DNA of 41,246 bases from an uncultured Flavobacteriaceae bacterium (GCA_937923735.1 CALDUJ010000127.1:1-41246); one strand, 5' to 3'; counted from the stretch's first letter, positions 9,467 through 18,621 are shown. Notes: generated by a model not told the origin, from the sequence alone. Numbers and translations: made by a program.

Positions 9467-9817
9467 ATGATATTAGTGTCTAAATACTTAATTCCAAAAG
9501 GCTATTCTGGCTTAACAATCTATCCTTTTGTGTTTTTGAAATACAAGAATTTTAAGACAGACGATGTTCTTATTAATCATGAGAAAATTCATTTAAGACA
9601 GCAGTTAGAGATGCTTATTTTTCCTTTTTACATTTTTTATGTTTTAGAGTTCGGAATAAGATATATTCAATATAGAAGCTGGTATTTAGCATACATTAAT
9701 ATTTCTTTTGAGAGAGAATCATATCTAAATGAATCCAATCTCAGCTATTTAGATGAACGCAAACCTTGGGCTTTTTTAAAGTATCTTCGCAACAATGAAG
9801 ACTACTATTCACCTTGA
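9467..9817 (+). CDS. Small membrane protein with HExxH motif, putative zinc peptidase-like
   Basis: A 116-residue protein of unknown function. It contains 'INHEKIHLRQQ' (His38, Glu39, His42), the HExxH zinc-binding pattern, and an acidic 'FERESY' (Glu82 or Glu84) about 40 residues later that could be a third ligand, as in M48/M56-type gluzincins. A hydrophobic segment at about residues 49-66 would anchor it next to the site. This resembles a minimal BlaR/M56-like core without other domains. Its last 23 bases overlap the start of the next gene (ATG 9795), indicating translational coupling. Catalytic activity is inference. Confidence 0.7.
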   Translation: MILVSKYLIPKGYSGLTIYPFVFLKYKNFKTDDVLINHEKIHLRQQLEMLIFPFYIFYVLEFGIRYIQYRSWYLAYINISFERESYLNESNLSYLDERKPWAFLKYLRNNEDYYSP

Positions 9818-10709
9818 TAAAAGCGTCAATCAGAAGATTGTCTTTGATGGTTATGAGGTTGAATTATTCTTGAAGAGGGAAGACCAGATTCACCCGCATA
9901 TTTCTGGTAACAAATACAGAAAACTCAAATACAACCTTATTGAAGCAAAACGATTGGGTCTAAAAACGTTATTGAGCTTTGGAGGAGCATTCTCTAATCA
10001 TATTGCAGCGGTAGCTTCTGTAGGTAAAGAATTAGGATTTGATACTATTGGTGTAATTAGAGGCGAGGAGTTGATTAGTAAAGTTGATAAAAACTCGACA
10101 CTTAAATTTGCTAGAGACTCTGGTATGCATTTGCATTTTATATCTAGAGAAGACTATAAAAAGAAGTCTTCGAGTACATTTTTATCTCTGTTAAAAGAAG
10201 ATTTTGGAGACTTTTATATGATTCCTGAGGGAGGGACTAATGAACTTGCTGTAGAGGGCTGTAAGGAAATTCTAAATGAAACTGATAACAAGTTTGATTA
10301 CATCTGTTGTTCGGTAGGAACGGGAGGAACAATTTCAGGATTAATAAATAGTTCCAGTTTAAATCAGAAAATTTTAGGATTTCCTGCGCTAAAAGGAGAA
10401 TTTTTAGGAGATGAAATTCGTAAATTTGCAAAACAACCTAATTGGGAATTGATTGTAGATTACCATTTTGGCGGTTATGCCAAAATAAATAAGGATTTAG
10501 TCACGTTTATCAATCAATTTAAAGCAGTTCATGGAATTCAGTTGGACCCTATATATACTGGAAAAATGATGTTTGGAATCATGAGTTTAATTGGTCAAGA
10601 TTATTTTCCAAAGGGGTCGAAAATATTGACAATACATACAGGGGGATTACAGGGTATTTTGGGAATGAATAGTTTGCTTAAAAAGAAACAATTGCCATTA
10701 ATAAAATAA
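9795..10709 (+). CDS. PLP-dependent 1-aminocyclopropane-1-carboxylate deaminase / D-cysteine desulfhydrase family protein
   Basis: A 304-residue PLP fold-type-II enzyme. 'ISGNKYRKLKYNL' contains the expected Schiff-base lysine (Lys40, in the GNKxRKL context), 'GGAFSNHIAAVA' holds the conserved Ser-Asn-His, and 'SVGTGGTISG' is the phosphate-binding Gly loop; a C-terminal 'HTGG' is also present. Relatives either open the ACC ring to ammonia and 2-oxobutyrate or release sulfide from D-cysteine. Flavobacterial homologues are usually assigned to the broad family only, and these motifs cannot separate the two reactions. It is the second gene of the 9467-12839 operon. No signal peptide, so cytoplasmic. 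Confidence 0.85.
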   Translation: MKTTIHLDKSVNQKIVFDGYEVELFLKREDQIHPHISGNKYRKLKYNLIEAKRLGLKTLLSFGGAFSNHIAAVASVGKELGFDTIGVIRGEELISKVDKNSTLKFARDSGMHLHFISREDYKKKSSSTFLSLLKEDFGDFYMIPEGGTNELAVEGCKEILNETDNKFDYICCSVGTGGTISGLINSSSLNQKILGFPALKGEFLGDEIRKFAKQPNWELIVDYHFGGYAKINKDLVTFINQFKAVHGIQLDPIYTGKMMFGIMSLIGQDYFPKGSKILTIHTGGLQGILGMNSLLKKKQLPLIK

Positions 10710-10710
10710 G

Positions 10711-11553
10711 ATGAAGTTTTTTAAATATACAGTATTTATTTTAGGATTCAGTTTAATGCTGTTGAGCTGCGGCGCTAAAAAAAAGGTGGTCACAAAAAAA
10801 TCTAAACAAGATAGAAATGAGGTTGTTGAAAGACCAAAAGATGACACTATTATCACCTCCGAAGTAGAGGAAATTCAAGATACAGAGAATACCAAAGCCA
10901 ATATAACTAATATGAGTGCAACAGAGGCTTATATATATAATCTTAGTGATATTGCTATGGACGAAATGCGTAAATACGGTATTCCTGCCAGTATCACTAT
11001 GGCACAAGGTATATTAGAGTCGGGATCAGGTAAGGGAAGACTTTCTGTAGAAGCTAACAATCATTTTGGTATTAAATGTCATGATTGGACCGGTGCTAAA
11101 ATTTATCACGACGATGATGCAGCACAAGAATGCTTCAGAAAATATAACAATGTAAAGTATTCTTATAGAGACCACTCATTATTTTTAACCTCTCGAAGAC
11201 GCTATATGGATTTATTTCGGTTAGGGAAAGATGATTATAAGGGATGGGCAAAGGGACTTAAGAAAGCAGGTTATGCTACTGATAAAAAATATCCTCAAAA
11301 GCTCATTTCTTTGATTGAGAGGTATGAACTTTATAAGCTAGATGCAGAGGTTTTGGGAAAAGATATTTCTGAGGCTAAAAACATTACGGATGCTAGTGAT
11401 AAGCACACCGTTAAAAAAGGAGATACTTTATATTCTTTATCTAAGAAGTATAAGGTTTCAATACAAAAACTTCAAGAGCTAAACGGATTGAGTAGCACTG
11501 AACTACATATTGGTCAGGTGCTATATGTAAAACCATTGAAAAAAGATTATTAA
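10711..11553 (+). CDS. Glucosaminidase-LysM lipoprotein (peptidoglycan hydrolase)
   Basis: A 280-residue lipoprotein: signal and lipobox 'LLSCG' (Cys at about 20), then a low-complexity Lys/Glu linker. The glucosaminidase domain (about residues 70-210) is marked by '[20 protein letters not shown]' with the presumed catalytic Glu, then 'ANNHFGIKC' and '[11 protein letters not shown]'. A single LysM domain closes the protein (about residues 229-278, '[18 protein letters not shown]'). Expected role: cleaving N-acetylglucosaminyl bonds in peptidoglycan while anchored to a membrane and wall. It starts 1 bp after the preceding stop and its own stop overlaps the hemL ATG (TAATG), so the genes are translationally coupled. 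Confidence 0.9.
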   Translation: MKFFKYTVFILGFSLMLLSCGAKKKVVTKKSKQDRNEVVERPKDDTIITSEVEEIQDTENTKANITNMSATEAYIYNLSDIAMDEMRKYGIPASITMAQGILESGSGKGRLSVEANNHFGIKCHDWTGAKIYHDDDAAQECFRKYNNVKYSYRDHSLFLTSRRRYMDLFRLGKDDYKGWAKGLKKAGYATDKKYPQKLISLIERYELYKLDAEVLGKDISEAKNITDASDKHTVKKGDTLYSLSKKYKVSIQKLQELNGLSSTELHIGQVLYVKPLKKDY

Positions 11554-12839
11554 TGATATATAAACGTAGCAGCGCATTATTTGCTGATGCAGAACGTGTG
11601 ATTCCTGGTGGCGTTAATTCGCCAGTTAGGGCTTTTAAGGCGGTTGGTGGTACACCTATTTTTGTAAAGGAAGCAAAGGGTGCTTATTTGTATGATGAAG
11701 ATGGCAATCGTTTAATTGATTATATAAATTCCTGGGGGCCTATGATTTTAGGACATGCATACAAACCAGTTGTTGATGCTGTTGTACAAAAAGCTAAAAA
11801 AGGAACCTCTTTCGGTATGCCAACAGAAATTGAAACAAGAATAGCCGAGTTAGCTGTTTCTATGGTGCCAAATATCGATAAAATCCGATTCGTTAATTCT
11901 GGAACGGAGGCTTGTATGAGTTCTGTTAGATTAGCTCGTGGCTTTACGGGAAAAGACAAAATTATCAAATTTGCTGGTTGCTATCATGGGCATAGTGATT
12001 CATTTTTAATACAAGCTGGTAGTGGAGCTGTGACATTTGGAACGCCTAATAGCCCAGGTGTCACTGAAGGTACTGCTAAAGATACATTGCTAGCAAGATA
12101 TAATGATTTAGATAATGTTAGGGCATTGGTAGATGCTAATAAAAATGAAATAGCGGCAATAATCATTGAACCTGTTGCTGGTAACATGGGGTGTATCCCT
12201 CCAAAAGAAGGTTTTTTAGAGGGTTTAAGACGGGTTTGTGATGCTAACGATATACTTTTAATTTTTGATGAGGTAATGACAGGGTTCCGTCTAGCTAAAG
12301 GTGGTGTGCAAGAATTAATGGGCGTGGATGCTGATATTGTTTGTTTCGGAAAAGTTATTGGAGGTGGTTTACCTGTTGGTGCATTTGCTGCGCGACATGA
12401 TATTATGAATCATTTAGCGCCACTTGGTCCAGTTTATCAAGCAGGGACACTTAGTGGTAATCCTTTGGCAATGGCTGCAGGACTTGCAATGTTGACTGAA
12501 TTAAATAACGATAACGAAGTTTTTAAAAGATTAGAAGAAAAAACCATTTACCTCCATGAAGGAATAGAAAAAGCTTTGAACTCAAATAATATTGTTCATA
12601 CTATAAATAGGGTAGGGTCAATGTTTTCTGTTCATTTTGATAAAAGCCCAGTTGTTGATTTTGAATCAGCAGCAAAAGGCAATAATGACACTTTTAAAAG
12701 GTTTTTTCATGGTCTCCTTAAAGAGGGTGTTTATATAGCGCCAAGTGCTTTTGAAACTTGGTTTATTACTGATGCTCTTAGTTATAATGATTTGGATGAA
12801 ACAATAACGGCTATAGAAAAGGTTGCAAAATCGCTTTAA
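11553..12839 (+). CDS. hemL: Glutamate-1-semialdehyde 2,1-aminomutase
   Basis: A 428-residue PLP enzyme that converts glutamate-1-semialdehyde to 5-aminolevulinate in the C5 route to heme. Conserved blocks are '[11 protein letters not shown]' at the N-terminus, '[18 protein letters not shown]', '[11 protein letters not shown]', '[11 protein letters not shown]', '[12 protein letters not shown]' and '[16 protein letters not shown]', whose Lys267 should hold PLP. Length is standard (about 430). The ATG overlaps the stop of the glucosaminidase gene by one base, and hemL is last in the operon, ending before a strong hairpin terminator. Confidence 0.96.
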   Translation: MIYKRSSALFADAERVIPGGVNSPVRAFKAVGGTPIFVKEAKGAYLYDEDGNRLIDYINSWGPMILGHAYKPVVDAVVQKAKKGTSFGMPTEIETRIAELAVSMVPNIDKIRFVNSGTEACMSSVRLARGFTGKDKIIKFAGCYHGHSDSFLIQAGSGAVTFGTPNSPGVTEGTAKDTLLARYNDLDNVRALVDANKNEIAAIIIEPVAGNMGCIPPKEGFLEGLRRVCDANDILLIFDEVMTGFRLAKGGVQELMGVDADIVCFGKVIGGGLPVGAFAARHDIMNHLAPLGPVYQAGTLSGNPLAMAAGLAMLTELNNDNEVFKRLEEKTIYLHEGIEKALNSNNIVHTINRVGSMFSVHFDKSPVVDFESAAKGNNDTFKRFFHGLLKEGVYIAPSAFETWFITDALSYNDLDETITAIEKVAKSL

Positions 12840-12842
12840 AAT

Positions 12843-12872
12843 AAAAAAGCCTCGCATTTGCGAAGCTTTTTT
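12843..12872 (+). terminator. Intrinsic terminator after hemL
   Basis: A 13-bp stem with one mismatch (AAAAAAGCCTCGC paired with GCGAAGCTTTTTT), loop ATTT and a six-T tail. The A-run makes it usable on the minus strand too, for the convergent gene ending at 12895. Confidence 0.85.
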
Positions 12873-12894
12873 ATGAATTGAGTCGAGTGCAATA

Positions 12895-13227
12895 TTAGTT
12901 GCTACTTGACATAGACTTAAATTGTGTAAACTGCTCTTCAGTTAAAACAGCCTTCATGGCTTCAGTAAACTTCTTGTCTGCATCTGCCTTGCTCATTTTC
13001 TTACTTGAAGTATTTTCAGGATTTAGAGCATTTTCTCTGTTCAAAAAGATTTTCTCAACAGCATCCATCTGCTCAGTATTTAATCTCAATGCGCTAGAGA
13101 GATTCTTAACATCTTGTTTTACAGTAGATTTAGCAAGATAGTCGCTTGCCTGTATTTTTTGTGCAAAACTTTGAGTACTAAATAATAATGCACCAGCGAA
13201 AACGCAAATAGTAAGTATTTTTTTCAT
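12895..13227 (-). CDS. Small secreted helical protein (Spy/LTXXQ-like)
   Basis: A 110-residue protein with a clean signal peptide ending 'STQSFAQ'. The mature 88 residues are predicted helical and end in 'MKAVLTEEQFTQFKSM', which resembles the LTxxQ motif of Spy/CpxP-type periplasmic proteins; an earlier 'LRLNTEQMDAVEKI' has the same flavour. Similar short proteins are common in Flavobacteriaceae without known function. A periplasmic chaperone or stress sensor role is only an analogy. Confidence 0.6.
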   Translation of the reverse strand: MKKILTICVFAGALLFSTQSFAQKIQASDYLAKSTVKQDVKNLSSALRLNTEQMDAVEKIFLNRENALNPENTSSKKMSKADADKKFTEAMKAVLTEEQFTQFKSMSSSN

Positions 13228-13292
13228 AATTAATGTTTTGTGAATAGTATTTGTGGCTCTAAAATAAGAATTTTTTACAAGGCTAAAGCATA

Positions 13293-14825
13293 TTAATTAA
13301 AAAAAGCATCGATATTAACATTAGTGTTTTTTGCTTTTTCAACGAGTTCTATAGTGGTTTTGTAAAGAGGTTTATTTTCCATCTTACTTTTAAGCCAGGC
13401 ATAGAAACTCATAACAAAAATATCCTCTCTCTTGGCGTCTATCCATATAAAGGAAGTTTCCACTTTATTGTAAAATTCCGTAGTACTAATTTGTTCAGGA
13501 TTTTTATAGTAGATTTCTACAAGTTTTAAATAGTCAATCACGCGTTCTTCTTTAATTGATTTTAAGTAAGGATAGTAATTGCGTTTAAAACTTAGTAGTC
13601 TGGATTCCATTAAATCAATATTTCCTAGTTCTAAATGAAGTAAGATTTCTATTAGATTCTTTTTAATAACCCATTCTTTACCTGCTTTTTCTTCGTACCA
13701 TTTATCTGTATGATAGAATTTTGAAAAAACGGATTGTGCCTCTTTAAGTTTGTCTTGCTGAAAATAGAACATAACTAGACTTAAATAAATGTCGAGTAAG
13801 GTTTCTGTATCGTTATGCTTTTTGATTTTGAATTCTTCAAGAATAGAAATTGCCTCGTTTGCTTTGTTAGAGTAATTGTGGTTAAGTGCTAATAATAAAT
13901 GATATTTTAACTTAAAAGTGTTGTAGTATTTCTTTCTTTTTAGATGCATTTGTTCGTGCATCAGATTTAGATAAAATAGTGATGCCTCAAATTTTTTATT
14001 TCTAAATAGTGTATTTGCGATGAGATAAAGTACTTGAATATGATAGCTTAATTGTTTCTCTTTATTCTTATGATTTTGTAGTGTTTTATAGGTGTCTAGT
14101 AAAAAAGGTTCAATCTTTAGGTAGTCATTCGTTACAAAGGCCGAAATGCTTACAATTGTCATTAGTTGATATAGAGACTTGAAGGACATTGAATCATTGA
14201 TTGAGATATTATGTTCTTTTAAAGTATTGGTTAGTAGGGTTTCAAAATCAATGACTTCTCCCTTGTATGTGATTTGATTAAGTGCTTGACGAATTTTGGC
14301 GTAAACGATGTTGAGTTCGTCTTCGAGAAAGTTATTTTTCTGATTGTCTTTGAATTTTTTTATTAGCTGTTCGATGTCTTCAGAATGCTGGGTATAAGCA
14401 TATTGAATTTTAGTATGATAAATCTCGTTGAGAAGTGGAAACAGAAAGTGCTCTTGTGCCATAGATTCTGCTTTATCCAATACTTTATACGCTACTTTGT
14501 ATTGCTTGTGAATAAGAAATGTTCTAGACGCTAGAATGTATTTAATAATCTGTATATCAATAGAATTTTCTCCTTCGAGATTGGTATTAGCGGTGAAGTC
14601 AATTAAAGACTGGTAAAGCCGTTTGCGCAAGGCGTGATAGGCGTCTTTATTTTTGGTTTTATAAAGTCTGTTGCATATTTCCTTTGACGATAATTCTTGT
14701 TTAGCAATTAACTTAAATAACTGAATATTCTTAGTGTCTAAACGCTTGTTCTTTTTTTCGAGATATTGAATGAATTGCTGTTGTTCTTCAGCTGAAAAAG
14801 TAAAAATTATTTGCTCTAAATTCAT
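13293..14825 (-). CDS. Cytoplasmic alpha-helical repeat (TPR-like) protein, function unknown
   Basis: A 510-residue protein with no signal peptide or membrane segment and very high Lys/Glu/Leu/Tyr content. The body looks like irregular tetratricopeptide or SEL1-like helical hairpins, e.g. 'KQYKVAYKVLDKAESMA', 'NKANEAISILEEFK' and 'DKLKEAQSVFSKFYH'. The first 85 residues ('SAEEQQQFIQYLEKKNKR', 'SSKEICNRLYKTKNKDAYHALRKRLYQSL') form a separate compact helical region that could bind nucleic acid or protein. I recognise it only as a recurrent flavobacterial hypothetical. It starts at ATG 14825. Confidence 0.6.
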   Translation of the reverse strand: MNLEQIIFTFSAEEQQQFIQYLEKKNKRLDTKNIQLFKLIAKQELSSKEICNRLYKTKNKDAYHALRKRLYQSLIDFTANTNLEGENSIDIQIIKYILASRTFLIHKQYKVAYKVLDKAESMAQEHFLFPLLNEIYHTKIQYAYTQHSEDIEQLIKKFKDNQKNNFLEDELNIVYAKIRQALNQITYKGEVIDFETLLTNTLKEHNISINDSMSFKSLYQLMTIVSISAFVTNDYLKIEPFLLDTYKTLQNHKNKEKQLSYHIQVLYLIANTLFRNKKFEASLFYLNLMHEQMHLKRKKYYNTFKLKYHLLLALNHNYSNKANEAISILEEFKIKKHNDTETLLDIYLSLVMFYFQQDKLKEAQSVFSKFYHTDKWYEEKAGKEWVIKKNLIEILLHLELGNIDLMESRLLSFKRNYYPYLKSIKEERVIDYLKLVEIYYKNPEQISTTEFYNKVETSFIWIDAKREDIFVMSFYAWLKSKMENKPLYKTTIELVEKAKNTNVNIDAFFN

Positions 14826-14978
14826 TTTATATCGTCAGTATTTATATGTAAAAATACTATAAATATTAACTTGTATATTTAAAAATATAATAAATATCAT
14901 CAGTAATTAGGTAAAATTGTATTTCTGAAATGCGTGTTTAAGTCCACATTTGTACCATAATCATTAAAACAAATACTT

Positions 14979-15464
14979 ATGGATTATCAAACAACAGTTT
15001 CTCTAAAAGAGGACTTAAAAACCAAAAACAAAAGAAAAGAAGCAAAGGTTTACGATCAAAAACCGACAGCAGCATTTGTCGGAGCATCTTGGACGGCTTT
15101 ACTAGTAGGTATGACGTCATATTGCATTGGTTTATGGAATGCGGATATGATGCTAAACGAAAAGGGTTACTACTTTACCATTTTATTATTTGGATTGTTC
15201 TCTGTTATCTCTGTTCAGAAGGCAGTGCGAGATAAATTAGAAGGTATTCAGGTAACTGAAATATATCATAGCCTTAGTTGGTTTACAACCATAACTTCTA
15301 TTGTTCTATTAATTGTAGGTTTATGGAACGCAGATTTAATGTTGAGTGAAAAAGGATTTTATGGCATCTCATTTCTACTGAGTATGTTCTCTGCAATTGC
15401 AGTGCAGAAGAATACAAGAGATATTACCTTTATTGATACTAACAGCAAAACAGAGGACATATAA
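14979..15464 (+). CDS. YiaAB two-helix domain membrane protein (tandem duplicate)
   Basis: A 161-residue inner-membrane protein. After a charged N-terminus of about 30 residues come two copies of the YiaA/YiaB two-helix domain. Copy 1 contains '[17 protein letters not shown]' and copy 2 '[17 protein letters not shown]', each ending in a 'SVQKA/AVQKN..RD' segment. Four transmembrane helices are expected. Function is unknown in any species. It is the first gene of a plus-strand run of membrane proteins; a hairpin at 15503-15533 may separate it from the next gene. Confidence 0.85.
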   Translation: MDYQTTVSLKEDLKTKNKRKEAKVYDQKPTAAFVGASWTALLVGMTSYCIGLWNADMMLNEKGYYFTILLFGLFSVISVQKAVRDKLEGIQVTEIYHSLSWFTTITSIVLLIVGLWNADLMLSEKGFYGISFLLSMFSAIAVQKNTRDITFIDTNSKTEDI

Positions 15465-15502
15465 AACGATGTTTTGATGATGGTTGATTGGTTAGTTAAC
15501 CA

Positions 15503-15533
15503 AAAACCTCGTGAGACTAACTTGCGGGGTTTT
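15503..15533 (+). terminator. Possible weak terminator after the YiaAB gene
   Basis: AAAACCTCG pairs with CGGGGTTTT (one G-U) around a 13-nt loop, with only four T and no long U-tail. A separate 7-bp inverted repeat (TTGGTTA-GT-TAACCAA, 15488-15503) abuts it. Termination here is uncertain and could be partial. Confidence 0.4.
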
Positions 15534-15550
15534 AAATAAAACTCCTCAAA

Positions 15551-15910
15551 GTGGAATATAAAGTTATAAAAGAATTTAGAGATACTTTAAAGGCAAAGGT
15601 AAGTATTGGACATTTATTAATATCTTCTTTAGTTTTATCTGGACTTGTTTATGGATTGTTTATATTGAGTATTGTAGTTGGTTGGACCTGTTGTCCTGAG
15701 CCTGCTAAATCTTCTACTTTATTTTCAGATTTTACTTTGTTTTGGATACTAACAGTAGACTTATTTTTATTATTGTTACTTCTATCAAGATTTTACAGAA
15801 TTTCTAAACAAAAAAAAGTAAGCTACTCCAAATCTTATTTAATTTTAGGAATAGGATTGATTGTGTTGTATTTAGTAGCTGTACCTTGGTTTATAATTAT
15901 TAATGAATAA
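15551..15910 (+). CDS. Hypothetical three-TM membrane protein
   Basis: A 119-residue protein starting at GTG 15551, as no ATG is in frame near the N-terminus. Three hydrophobic segments are visible, at about residues 22-46, 63-81 and 95-116, joined by a short loop with 'GWTCCPEPAK' and a basic loop 'SKQKKVSYSK'. I do not recognise a family. It ends 5 bp before the DUF2157 gene, so it probably belongs to that operon. The GTG start and short length lower confidence slightly, but the amphipathic pattern is that of a real membrane protein. Confidence 0.65.
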   Translation: MEYKVIKEFRDTLKAKVSIGHLLISSLVLSGLVYGLFILSIVVGWTCCPEPAKSSTLFSDFTLFWILTVDLFLLLLLLSRFYRISKQKKVSYSKSYLILGIGLIVLYLVAVPWFIIINE

Positions 15911-15915
15911 AAAAT

Positions 15916-17196
15916 ATGAACTCAAAACTCATAAAAGATTTGCCAGAACTGATTGAAAACAATGTGATTTCTAAAGAAGTAGCGCTTTCAATCGAAACAT
16001 ACTATAAGAATCAGAATTCAGATAAACCAAATAGATTGTTTACTGTTTTTGGTATACTAGGCGCTACGCTGGTAGGCTTAGGTATTATTCTTATTCTAGC
16101 CCATAATTGGGATAACTTTAGCAGGACAACCAAAACTATATGTGCTTTTTTGCCTTTAGTAATTGGGCAATTGTTTGTTGGTTATTCTATTTTGAAGAGT
16201 AAAAGCGAAACATGGAAAGAGGCTTCGGGGGTTTTTCTGTTCTTCTCGGTTGGGGCATGCATGGCACTGATAAGTCAGATATACAATATCCCAGGTAATT
16301 TAAGCTCTTTCTTGCTTAGCTGGGTTTTACTTTGTGCACCACTTATTTATTTATTAAAATCGAAAGCTGTAGCAATTTTACACATAGCATTCTCCACTTA
16401 CTATGTATTTGAATATGGCTATTCTTCTGGTTCGAATACACCATGGTTTTACCTGCTGTTACTATTGATTTTGATGCCTTTTTATGTTCGATTATTGAGA
16501 AGTCAACCGAAATCTAATATAGTGTCTATTTTTAATTGGCTATTGCCTTTAAGTTTAACCGTTAGTTTAGGGGCGTTTGTAGGGCGAAATGGCTTTTATG
16601 GATACCTGATGTATGTTATTCTTTTCGGTATCTTTTATAACCTTGGTAAAATACCGTATTTCAATAACCAAAAGCTTAGACGTAATGGGTATTTAATTGT
16701 TGGGTCATTAGGAACTGTAATAACACTCTTATTTGCTAGTTTCAGGTGGTTTTGGGAAGAAGTGGCAAAAGATGCCGCCACAGTATCTCAAGCGACTTAT
16801 ATTTCAATAGCTCTATTTTTAATAGCAGTGGGGGTATTAGCATATTCTTATTCCAAAAAATGGATAAAAGAGTTCAACTTGTTCCGTTATGTATTCATTG
16901 CATTTGCAATTTTATTTTTCGTTGGAACAGTTAATACCGTAATACCTACTATAGCATCTAATTTATTGGTGCTGGCATTAGGACTAATTGCCATAAAAAT
17001 TGGTGCAGACCGATTCCATTTTGGAGTTTTAAATTACGGACTACTTATTATAACCTCATTGGTAATATGCAGGTTCTTTGATACAAATATGTCGTTTGTA
17101 ATTAGGGGGTTGCTTTTCGTAATCGTAGGCGTCGGATTCTTTTTAACTAATTATATAATGCTTAAAAAGCAGAAATCTAAATCAATAGAAAAATGA
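15916..17196 (+). CDS. DUF2157 domain multi-pass membrane protein
   Basis: A 426-residue protein. An N-terminal soluble helix region (about 1-40, 'LIENNVISKEVALSIETYY') precedes roughly eleven transmembrane helices. The 'GILGATLVGLGIILILAHNWD' to 'SQIYNIPG' block (about residues 45-125) is the DUF2157 signature. Proteins of this family commonly sit beside DUF4401 and GDYXXLXY proteins, and here a GDYXXLXY protein is encoded two genes downstream. Function is unknown. The stop overlaps the next start (ATGA at 17193-17196). Confidence 0.85.
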   Translation: MNSKLIKDLPELIENNVISKEVALSIETYYKNQNSDKPNRLFTVFGILGATLVGLGIILILAHNWDNFSRTTKTICAFLPLVIGQLFVGYSILKSKSETWKEASGVFLFFSVGACMALISQIYNIPGNLSSFLLSWVLLCAPLIYLLKSKAVAILHIAFSTYYVFEYGYSSGSNTPWFYLLLLLILMPFYVRLLRSQPKSNIVSIFNWLLPLSLTVSLGAFVGRNGFYGYLMYVILFGIFYNLGKIPYFNNQKLRRNGYLIVGSLGTVITLLFASFRWFWEEVAKDAATVSQATYISIALFLIAVGVLAYSYSKKWIKEFNLFRYVFIAFAILFFVGTVNTVIPTIASNLLVLALGLIAIKIGADRFHFGVLNYGLLIITSLVICRFFDTNMSFVIRGLLFVIVGVGFFLTNYIMLKKQKSKSIEK

Positions 17197-17840
17197 AAGT
17201 AATAAAGAAGATTGGAAAACTGATTCTGTACGTTTTGTCAATCCCAGTTTTATATATAGTTGTTTCATTATTATTGTCTCTTATAACTGTAAATAGCCTT
17301 AAAAATAAATCTTCTGAAAAACATAAGGTTTACTTATCTACTAATGGCGTCCATCTAGACATTGTTTTGCCTTTGTCAGAAGTAAGTGATGAGTTGCTTG
17401 ATGGATTAAAAGTTAATAGTGAATCAACCTTTCTTGCCTTTGGTTGGGGAGATGAGAACTTTTACTTAAATACACCAACGTGGGGAGATTTAACCTTCAA
17501 AAATGCCTTTAATGCAGCCTTTTTAGATAGTAATACGCTTATGCATATTACTGAAATTAAAAGACAAAATCAGAATTGGACAACCGTTGATTTGACTGAT
17601 GAGCAATTGAGAGATTTAAATAATTATATTTTGAATTCTTTCAAATTAGATTCTAATGGAAAGAAAGTGCTTCTTAATGGTAAAGGTTATGGGTACCATG
17701 ATAATTTTTATGAAGCAGTAGGTAGCTATTCTTGTTTAAAGACCTGTAATTCCTGGGCTAATTCTGCTTTTAAGAAAAGTAATTTAAAGGCATGTTTATG
17801 GACACCTTTTGATTTTGGACTAATTAATAAATATAAATAA
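17193..17840 (+). CDS. DUF2459 / TIGR02117 family protein
   Basis: A 215-residue protein with one N-terminal membrane helix (about residues 8-32) and an exported domain. Motifs include 'STNGVHLDIVLPL' with a conserved His, 'FGWGDENFYLNTPTWGDL', and 'CLKTCNSWANSAF' with a conserved Cys, then 'LWTPFDFG'. These match the TIGR02117/DUF2459 family. The spaced His and Cys are compatible with a papain-like hydrolase fold, but that is inference. It overlaps the DUF2157 gene by 4 bp and precedes the GDYXXLXY gene by 5 bp, so it is part of one operon. Confidence 0.85.
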   Translation: MKVIKKIGKLILYVLSIPVLYIVVSLLLSLITVNSLKNKSSEKHKVYLSTNGVHLDIVLPLSEVSDELLDGLKVNSESTFLAFGWGDENFYLNTPTWGDLTFKNAFNAAFLDSNTLMHITEIKRQNQNWTTVDLTDEQLRDLNNYILNSFKLDSNGKKVLLNGKGYGYHDNFYEAVGSYSCLKTCNSWANSAFKKSNLKACLWTPFDFGLINKYK

Positions 17841-17845
17841 CGATT

Positions 17846-18430
17846 ATGAAAGCAATACATATATTCTTATTATTCGTAGCAGTAGCATTAATTCAGTTAT
17901 TCGTTCCTGCTCAAATGATTTTCAATAAAGAAACAATTCTTGAAACAGGTACAGCTTATAAGTTCAGGACTCAGCCAATAGACCCTAATGACCCTTTTAG
18001 AGGTAAGTATATTACATTGAGATATGATTTTAATTCCATTAAAACTGAAGATACGCTTTGGGAGAGAAAGGAAGAAGCTTACGTGTATTTAGCGACTGAT
18101 AGTTTGGGTTTTGCCAAACCGTTTGCGATAACTAGAGAAAAACTAGATTTAGATGATGATTATGTTATGGCAGAAATAAATTGGTATAATAAGAAAAAGC
18201 AAGAGGTTAGTGTTAGGTTGCCTTTTAACCGCTACTATATGGAAGAATCTAAGGCTTACGAAGCAGAAGTTGCTCATAGGAAGGCTCAAAGAGATTCACT
18301 ACCTGATAATACTTACGCCTTGGTTTTTATAAAAGATGGAAAAGCTGTGTTAGGTGATGTGCTTATAGATGAGATATCCATTAAGGACCATGTAATTAAT
18401 AATAGAGTAAAAAAAGGGGAAAAACCCTGA
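17846..18430 (+). CDS. GDYXXLXY domain protein
   Basis: A 194-residue protein with an N-terminal membrane anchor (residues 3-23) and a soluble exported domain. 'DPNDPFRGKYITLRYDF' corresponds to the GDYxxLxY motif, here with Lys in place of the Asp, as in several Bacteroidota members. A second family block, 'YVYLATDSLGFAKP', follows, and the C-terminus 'VLIDEISIKDHV' completes the domain. The family is of unknown function and co-occurs with DUF2157 proteins, as here. Last gene of the plus-strand membrane-protein operon. Confidence 0.85.
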   Translation: MKAIHIFLLFVAVALIQLFVPAQMIFNKETILETGTAYKFRTQPIDPNDPFRGKYITLRYDFNSIKTEDTLWERKEEAYVYLATDSLGFAKPFAITREKLDLDDDYVMAEINWYNKKKQEVSVRLPFNRYYMEESKAYEAEVAHRKAQRDSLPDNTYALVFIKDGKAVLGDVLIDEISIKDHVINNRVKKGEKP

Positions 18431-18474
18431 TTAGAAATAGGTGTTTTCCTCTGTTTTGGTATGTGTTAGTAATA

Positions 18475-18482
18475 TATATTTG
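18475..18482 (+). promoter_or_regulatory. Candidate promoter box in the 18431-18621 intergenic region
   Basis: TATATTTG fits TAnnTTTG. A TTG at 18456-18458 is 16 nt upstream, shorter than the usual about 20. There is no plus-strand gene between this box and the terminator at 18553-18582, so it would produce only a short RNA. Confidence 0.35.
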
Positions 18483-18552
18483 TAGTGTAAGTAATAGTTA
18501 ATGGGGATTTTCTACTTACTTTTCATTTAGTTAGTTTTAGTTAGTAAAGAAG

Positions 18553-18582
18553 AAGGCTACCCTTAAGATGGGTAGCCTTTTT
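18553..18582 (+). terminator. Strong intrinsic terminator
   Basis: Ten perfect pairs (AAGGCTACCC with GGGTAGCCTT), a 7-nt loop and a T-run. It is the only clear terminator downstream of the DUF2157-GDYXXLXY operon and could also end a short RNA started at 18475-18482. Confidence 0.85.
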
Positions 18583-18621
18583 CACACTAATCACACTAAT
18601 AAAAAAAAGAAAACAAACTAA

